From contig JAWZSP010000001.1 in NCBI GenBank assembly GCA_034401135.1, forward strand, positions 1,736,001 to 1,800,000: a DNA stretch of 64,000 nt, read 5' to 3'. The stretch is from Volutella citrinella (Eukaryota > Ascomycota > Sordariomycetes > Hypocreales > Nectriaceae). The first letter of the stretch is position 1. The number at the start of each line of letters is the position of its first letter. Position numbers and translations under genes: made by a program. Below, in pieces: positions 57,601-64,000 of this stretch. Below the pieces are notes generated by a model. That model was not told the origin of the DNA. It did not search any database and worked only from the letters and a program-made list of their open reading frames with translations.

Positions 57601-60600
57601 GCTCGGCAAAAGCAGTCTGCCTGCCCGTCACGCACTGGTGACTGGACCTGGACTGGAGAAAGATGGCTTGCCCACAGCCCAGCTCCATTTCAGCTTGCTT
57701 CTCCCGCTCGCGCATGGCCGCCATCGTCTGTTGGAACTTGGCACACGGGAGGAGGCTGATGAGCTGCGTCTTGGTTTGTGGAGGATGGATGATCCGCAGC
57801 GGAATAGTAGTTGGCGTCCGCCGTAGCCTCAGCTGACTTGCCTACTAACACACTTGGCTTGACAGTAGTAGACGCCATTGTGCGAATTCTTCGATTCGAG
57901 TCTTTTGAGGCTTTGAGGCCCGCCGCTATTGCTGCTCCTCCGTCCTGTGTCGCACGCCATGGCGGCTAAAGAAATGAGAGGCAGCGGCGCAGCTCAGCCA
58001 GGCATCCGGGATCAGAAACATGGATCGCCACAGCGTCAGAGCACAACAGCGCCTTGAGCGCCCAGTTGCATGTCTTGATTTTCTTTCGGGGCTGTCGTGA
58101 CACCCTAGCCACGCAGGTGCTGGCCAGCCACCACCATTTGGTCCATCCGTCTTGGATCCTCACCAAGCATTTTTAACCGCCATGGCCACCTGATCGCGGA
58201 CTGCAGGCGCACGGCCAAGTTTGCCAGCCCTTGGCCCCTTGCGCAACCAGACGGAGTGGCGATGCTAATAATTTTCACCAGACCGCCCACATTGCTAAAA
58301 CGCCTACGCCAGAGGTGGCCCATTTCCATCGCCGTCCTATATATTACCTCAGCCATGGATCGACTCCCATCTCCCGACCTATCGAGTCAGCATCTACCAT
58401 CGACGGGCCCGTACCCCAGTAGCTTGACCGCAAGAGACACAGTGCGTTGGCGATTCCCCCGAGATCCTTGCGCGTTCCGTGTGCACGTCTCACCAGGCGG
58501 TAGTCCCGTCTCCTCATGCTCTCCAAGTAGCATAGGGGATCTACACACGCTGCGACGTTGCCCATCTTAATCCCGCTCGCACTTGGACTTTGGCTAGCCT
58601 TGCTTGGTGCTGCACCGCTCCCGGTGAGACCCGGTGAGGCCAATAGCAGCCCGAGCACCGTCGCATTGTCAGCGGGGGAGCAGCTTCAGGAATCAGAGAC
58701 GGCCATCGCCAGGGTTCAGGCTCGTAGATAATGGGGACGCCGGTGCCTCTTGTTGATGATTCTTCACACGCAACCCCTCTCCGCTTGTCGCCTGTTGAGC
58801 TCGAACGAGCCCGGTGGCGACAGCTGGCTGTGCTGGGTTGGCCACGATTGATGTCGTCGCAATCAGCCCATCCTGTGTCCCAATCCCATGCAGGGGCAGT
58901 TGGCGCAGGCATCCCCGGGAACAACCGCTGTGCCATCGTTGTAGCGAGATGGCGGTCCGCGTCGATGCCCCATTTAATATTCGTGTCCCGTGGAATCGAG
59001 GGGAACCAAGTCGATCTCATCTCCAGAATCCCTCCCAGTGCTTTCGAGTTTCTGCCCCCCCGTTGGCTGGCTGCCAGTCAAATGCCGACCTGAGGCTGGC
59101 TAGCCTTCAACCCTGGAGACCGATTTGCTACTGATTGGGCAGTTATCATGCATCCGCCCCCATATCCATCCAACTTCACCAGAGTCTTCCTGCAAGCAAG
59201 CCCAAGTATGATGCCCTATCATGAGCGAACAATGAAGCAGGTGGCTCCATACGTGTAATTGAGTCATACTCCTCCTCCGACCAACGGCCCGGAATCCGTC
59301 TTCGGCGAGCCTCAGCCCGCGGGATCAGTGGCAAAGCTTGGAGTGTCAAGTGGTGATGGATGATGAATGCCCCGTGTAGAACCCATTAAAATTTGCAAAC
59401 GTAATGAGAAATAGCTCGAGGTCACCGGAATGCTTCGAGGCAACCCTCTTTTACTATGTATGTTAGAGTGGCTATGTTAGTGGCAGCACCGGTGTTAGCT
59501 TTCCCGAAAGCCCAGAGTGTATTCGGAATTGTTCGCATCCATAGGAGCTATGACGGCTGAGAACCAAAATACGGACCGTAACTCCTAGGTCTCGCAGAGA
59601 TATTGTAGCTTCGGCTGCTAAGTAACTATTCGCCCCCGTTCCTCGTGGGACAAGAAAGCGGTGCAGCACAAAGACGGCTTCCGAGTTTCTGCTCCTATTC
59701 ACATGCTTCTCAAGGGGTCCCGTGCTCTTGTGTGTATCAAGGGACTGAAGAAAATGCAATATCTTGCCGCGCATTGGTGGGCAGAATCTCGTCGCGTTCT
59801 ACAATATTTGATGTGCCGCGCTCCCACAGTGGACAACAAGACGCTCAAAGGCGGTCGTATCTGTAGGAATGGCTTCGTCGGAGTCGATGCAGGAGAGTTT
59901 GAGGCAGAGGTAACGGCAACTCGTTTGAGAACCTGTGACCATATACACCTTGGCAGTACAATCTTCTGCGAAGTACTAAGCTATCGTGCCTACCGTTGTA
60001 GAAATACAAGTCTTTGACCTCCATGGTTATGGATGTTTCTTCGCGGCAATGTTTGTTTTCTTCTACGAAACAACGCTGGGAGAGCGCTGGGGAGGAACTG
60101 ACTCGCGGATGCTCATGCAAGATTGGCAACTGACGAGAACACTTTTCACAACGAGAAGCCTTGTTAAAATTGCTAAATGATAATATTGGATGGACTTCTC
60201 CCGCCCGCCATTTACGCTTTAAGAGTTGCCCTGCGTAACCGTTTCATTTGAGCACCGCCGACCAACCACAAACCCAGAGGCACAGTGTATGCGAGGCGGC
60301 AGGTGTTCAATTTTATCCCCAGGGATGTTCCAAAAGAGCCTACTCGCCATCTACATCGCCGTCATAATTGATGTGAATGGATTGTACTCGTCCATATCGC
60401 ACTGAAGGGCAGAGTTTCGTATCCGTGGCTGGATAAGCAAACACCATCGAATTATTGCTATCCCTTGTACCGTGCTACGCTAGCAGTAAGTCATAGCGTT
60501 CAACGGAAGCCACGTGTGCATCATGTTCAACTCCGCTTACAGCAGGATCCCTTCCACGAGATTGAGCTTGGTGCGCAGGATCGTAGTCTCACCTATCTGC

Positions 60601-62428
60601 AATAAAATGAAACCATGGGACTCGAATACCATCCTGTTTGTTCATCAGAGAAGAGTTGTTACAGGTCTAGGGGGGGGGGGGGGGGGGGGGGGGGGGTGCA
60701 GTGGCAGTGTTTTGTTCGCAGGTCATCCCCCCGAGTGTTTCGCGCTCGAGACACTCGTATTCTCGGGAAGCATGCCAAGTCTCTCATATTTTTTTCGTCC
60801 ATGTGTCTTGTTTCTATCAGATAACAAGGTCGGCATTGCGGTTGCAGCAGGGCCGCCCTTGGCAAACAGAAGATTCATGTTTCCAGAGGAAGCAACTTGA
60901 TCACTCAGCGTGGCACAAACTTGATCACAACTCGCATAAGCTGGAGATCCCGGAGTGGCTACATGTATTCGATACGTTTTCTATCAAGGTACCGGCACTT
61001 TCCAGAATTTCGTTCCGCCGCCCTTGAACGAAGTTGAACTTTAGTAGTGTCAGTGGTGGTGAAGTTCCAATTTGGAGCTTGCGTTTTGTGGAATATTCTC
61101 CCTTTCTGGCCTTTGATACATACTGGACCTGCCTGTAGACAAATCCCGGCATATTCTATTCGAGTGTCGAGCACGCCAGTATTACTACTTCTAGTGGTTC
61201 ATGGAATATTCGCGACGAGCGCAGGAAGCCCTGTGTCGTCATTGGGAGCCAATGTGCCAGGACCAGGACAGTGCCAAATGGAACCTCTATATAATATATG
61301 TACCATGGTAGTAATGAATAAAAAGGGAGTTCTCGGAATAGATCTTAATACAGATGTGTGTTTTCTTCCCCGAACACGTTGCGGGCGTGCAACTTGACGA
61401 TATGTTTGATGACATCAGATGCGCTTTGTTAGCCATGTGCACCAACCGCTTTCTCACCCATACTTCCATGAATTCAAACTTTCCAGTATATCCACACTGA
61501 TTTTCTACGCTTTATCATTAGTCCCTTTGCCGCCATTGCGAGGATGGCTACTTACTTTACTACGTTGATAAACGCAGATGGTGGTGATGGCGCTACCCTA
61601 AACCTTGAAATTACACTCGCATCGACTTAGTATTATGCCCTCTACTTTGGCCTTAAATTATCATAAAACTCGACAGACCAGAGCTTTAGGCTATCGATTG
61701 GATCGTTGGATGCTAGTACCCCATGTAAATACTGCAAAGTTTTGATCCAGCATGGAATCAAGGAATTGGATTGCGGGCGCTGTGATCTGGGTACAAGTCT
61801 AAAGGTCAGAAGCCCCCCTTTCCCGAGCCATCCTTGCCTGTGAGCATGCTGTATAAATGAAATTTAAATATCAATGGTTTGCTCGCGGTTACCCAAGGAA
61901 TGTTTTCAACATGTCCATCATCGTTCGTCATCGTTTGGCTGCGACTTGCTATTGCTGTGGGGGCCGTCGGCCGGAAAGCGCCAATCATTCATTTGCTCAC
62001 GCGACTATTCCACTGAACGCCTGGGCATACATGACTGGAAAACAACGAACCAGACGCGTACTCTCTTAGAAACAACAAGCAGAAGACGCAGAGTAGAAGG
62101 GGGCGAGGATATGGAGGTGTCGTTGGCAGAAATTGCTAACCGAACATGAGCCGGGACAATACCAAACGACAGGGCGGCACTCCTGCCATTGTGGGGTGAG
62201 GACCCTGTAGCGCCGCACTCATGATGGTCCGGAGAACAATATCAAGGAAATGAGGGGAACATCTCTTTGTGTCGGAAAGATAACCTCGGGAGCTTCTCTG
62301 GCCGCGTGATGACATCCCGAGCTCGCCTCACCCGCCCTCGCCCTCGCCCTCGCTCCCGAATCATCTTCAGACACCAAACCAGCACCGGCAGCAACTCCAG
62401 CAACTCGAGCGCAGCCAGCAACAGGAGA
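54640..62428. other. 7.8-kb divergent intergenic region
   Basis: The largest gene-free stretch, between the Zn2Cys6 regulator (-) and farnesyltransferase beta (+). From 54640 to about 59300 it is GC-balanced; from about 59360 to 62200 it looks AT-richer. It includes (CT)n at 55505-55523, (CA)n near 57058, a poly-G run at 60670-60696 and A/T blocks near 61280-61330. All open frames (longest about 200 codons at 55252-55860 and 57128-57724, minus) lack domains and codon bias. No tRNA, 5S rRNA or transposase motif was found by eye. Confidence 0.5.
60670..60696 (+). repeat. 27-bp poly-G homopolymer
   Basis: An unbroken run of 27 G, followed by TGCAG. It is noncoding and could form G-quadruplexes; its exact length is prone to assembly error. 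Confidence 0.85.
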
Positions 62429-64000
62429 ATGGCGACGGCATCAACCACCCAGCCACGGGACCACCCGTTCTCGCCCCAGGGGCCGCGCCAAGGACTCGTC
62501 GAGATCCCGCGGCTGTTCACCTCTGACCCGCCCATCCTGGACGCCCTGGAGACGGAGTCGTCGCGCGTCCAGAAGAACACCATCGACGAGGTTACGCCCT
62601 TCCTCGACGGCACGGAGCACGCCGGCTCGTGCAACGCCCACGGACTGCCTCACCTGGACCGCCAGCGCCACATCAACTTCTTGCACAAGCAGCTTGGGAA
62701 GCTCCCCGGCGCCTTCACGGCCGCGGACCCAAGCCGGCCGTGGTTCTTCTACTGGTGCCTTGCTGGCCTGAGCCTCCTCGGCCAGGACGTCTCGTCGTAC
62801 CGCCAGCAGCTCATTGACACGGTCCGCCCCATGCAGAACGCGTCGGGCGGCTTCGCAGGCGGCTTCGGCCAGACGTCGCATCTCGCCACCACGTATGCGT
62901 CCGTCCTGGCGCTGGCATTAGTCGGTGGAGAGGACGCGTACGAGGTCGTGGACCGCCGGGCCATGTGGAGGTGGCTCTCGTCGCTCAAGCAGCCCGATGG
63001 AGGGTTCCAGATGGCCCTGGGGGGCGAAGAGGACGTCAGGTATGTCGCACACACTCCCCATCTTGGTCGTCGCGTCCCCGTCGAGGTCTCGCGGTGTTGC
63101 CTCCCTGCCTCCCTCCCTCCCCCATCCCGGCTCATCGATGCATCCCTGACCGTCCTCCTCCCTCTAGGGGCGCCTACTGCGCCGCCGTCATCATATCGCT
63201 CCTCAACATCCCCCGCGACCTGTCACCGGACTCGCCTGCATGTGCTGCTGGCCACTCTGGCCTGTTTAGTGGGTTGGCCGACTACGTGCGTCGATGTAAG
63301 TGCCACACCAAGTTGCGCCGCCCAGACGGCTCTCCTCGATATTGACCGCTCACCAATTAGGCCAAACCTACGAGGGCGGCGTGTCGGCAAAGCCGGGTGT
63401 CGAGGCACATGGTGCATATGCCTTCTGCGCTCTCGGTTGCCTCTCGATTCTGGATTCTCCACATCGAGTCATTCCCCGGTATGCAGTCGGCTCGAGTCGT
63501 GGCGTGGAGTCATTGCATGCTAACCTTGCCTGATCGCGTAGCTCCTTGGATGTTCCACTGCTTATCTCCTGGCTGTCGTCCCGTCAGTATGCTCCCGAGG
63601 GTGGTTTCTCGGGCCGCACCAACAAACTTGTTGATGGTTGCTACAGCCACTGGGTCGGAGGGTGCTGGCCCCTGATCGAGGCCGCTCTCAACGGCCCGCG
63701 AGAAGCGGTCGCCAAGCAAGGGGACCAGCCGCTCCCGGTCGCAACTGAGAGCCTTTTTAGTCGAGACGGGCTGGTCCGCTACATCCTTTGTTGTTGTCAG
63801 GATCAATCTAAACGAGGTGGTCTTAGAGACAAGCCTAGCAAGTATGTGTGCCCCCTTTCGCCCCCCTCTCGCTCCTACCCCCCCCTTTGTGTAAACGAAG
63901 TTTGTGTGTAAATGAAGATTACTGAACTAGTAACCACTAGGTACTCTGATGCCTATCACACCTGCTACGTTCTTTCTGGATTGAGCTCGGCGCAGCACAA
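62429..64000 (+). CDS. RAM1: Protein farnesyltransferase beta subunit (3' truncated)
   Basis: Exons 62429-63039, 63168-63295, 63361-63478, 63542-63841 and 63941 onward; the C-terminus lies beyond the window. With the alpha subunit it attaches farnesyl to CaaX cysteines of Ras, Rho and a-factor. Alpha-alpha barrel repeats are visible (GGFAGGFGQTSHLATTYASVLAL, EGGVSAKPGVEAHGAYAFCAL, PEGGFSGRTNKLVDGCYSHW). The zinc ligands D317 and C319 (LVDGCYS) and H392 (DAYHTCYVLSGLS) are all present, so the enzyme should be active. Exon joins restore these motifs. The ATG at 62429 is preferred, but in-frame ATGs at 62267 and 62309 would add an Arg/Ser-rich extension. The family assignment (farnesyl- rather than geranylgeranyltransferase) follows the overall motif match. 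Confidence 0.93.

Noticed and set aside
55252..57724. ORFs of about 200 codons in the large spacer
   Set aside because: No domains, no codon bias, scattered Cys/Arg composition typical of noncoding frames.

Overview
The window is nuclear DNA from a filamentous ascomycete. The evidence is short introns (about 45-130 bp) with GTRNGT donors, CTAAC/CTGAC branch motifs and AG acceptors, GC-rich third codon positions, and a Sordariomycete-type gene set (QDE-2-like Argonaute, HP1, GH81 glucanase, fungal Stn1, Apd1-like protein). Protein style suggests Sordariomycetes, probably Hypocreales; this is an inference, since no search was possible. I see no rRNA, tRNA, CRISPR array, intact transposon or secondary-metabolite cluster.

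Layout. 1-483: 3' end of an unrecognised gene. 1.7-3.1 kb: Apd1/Aim32-like thioredoxin-fold Fe-S protein. 3.9-4.7 kb: unrecognised hypothetical protein. 5.5 kb: a 54-residue single-pass membrane microprotein with a 5' leader intron. 6.9-8.1 kb: heterochromatin protein HP1 (six exons), divergent from a DUF4267-type membrane protein (8.4-8.8 kb). 12.3-14.3 kb: zinc-finger/coiled-coil protein. 14.9-16.8 kb: cytosolic lysyl-tRNA synthetase, with two Gcn4/CPC1 sites upstream. 17.2-18.7 kb: COX15, divergent from UTP14 (19.0-21.9 kb). 23.3-25.0 kb: CAX-type Ca2+/H+ exchanger. 29.1-31.9 kb: secreted GH81 beta-1,3-glucanase. 33.8-34.6 kb: telomere protein Stn1. 34.9-35.9 kb: DNAJC9-like J protein, divergent from a riboflavin-pathway (Rib2-type) deaminase (36.2-36.7 kb). 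39.9-43.4 kb: Argonaute with an intact slicer tetrad and a 5' RGG minisatellite. 43.9-46.0 kb: BRAP2/Etp1-like RING ubiquitin ligase. 46.7-47.6 kb: tetra-ubiquitin gene. 49.7-50.6 kb: alpha/beta hydrolase. 52.1-54.6 kb: Zn2Cys6 regulator with a polyglutamine tract. 62.4-64.0 kb: protein farnesyltransferase beta subunit, running off the end.

Most genes are housekeeping and look independent. Two thematic groupings may be chance: HP1, Argonaute and Stn1 (silencing and telomeres) lie within about 36 kb, and a RING E3 lies beside polyubiquitin. Intergenic DNA is extensive: 8.8-12.3, 25.0-29.1, 36.7-39.9 and 54.6-62.4 kb hold no gene I can defend, apart from one weak ORF at 38.1-38.5 kb. The last spacer contains an AT-richer block and a 27-bp poly-G run. 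I did not find a convincing novel multi-gene system. The most original items are the 54-aa membrane microprotein, the zinc-finger/coiled-coil orphan, the Argonaute RGG minisatellite, and several micro-exons that simple ORF calling would miss. All exon boundaries were inferred by eye from splice signals, reading-frame continuity and family motifs.
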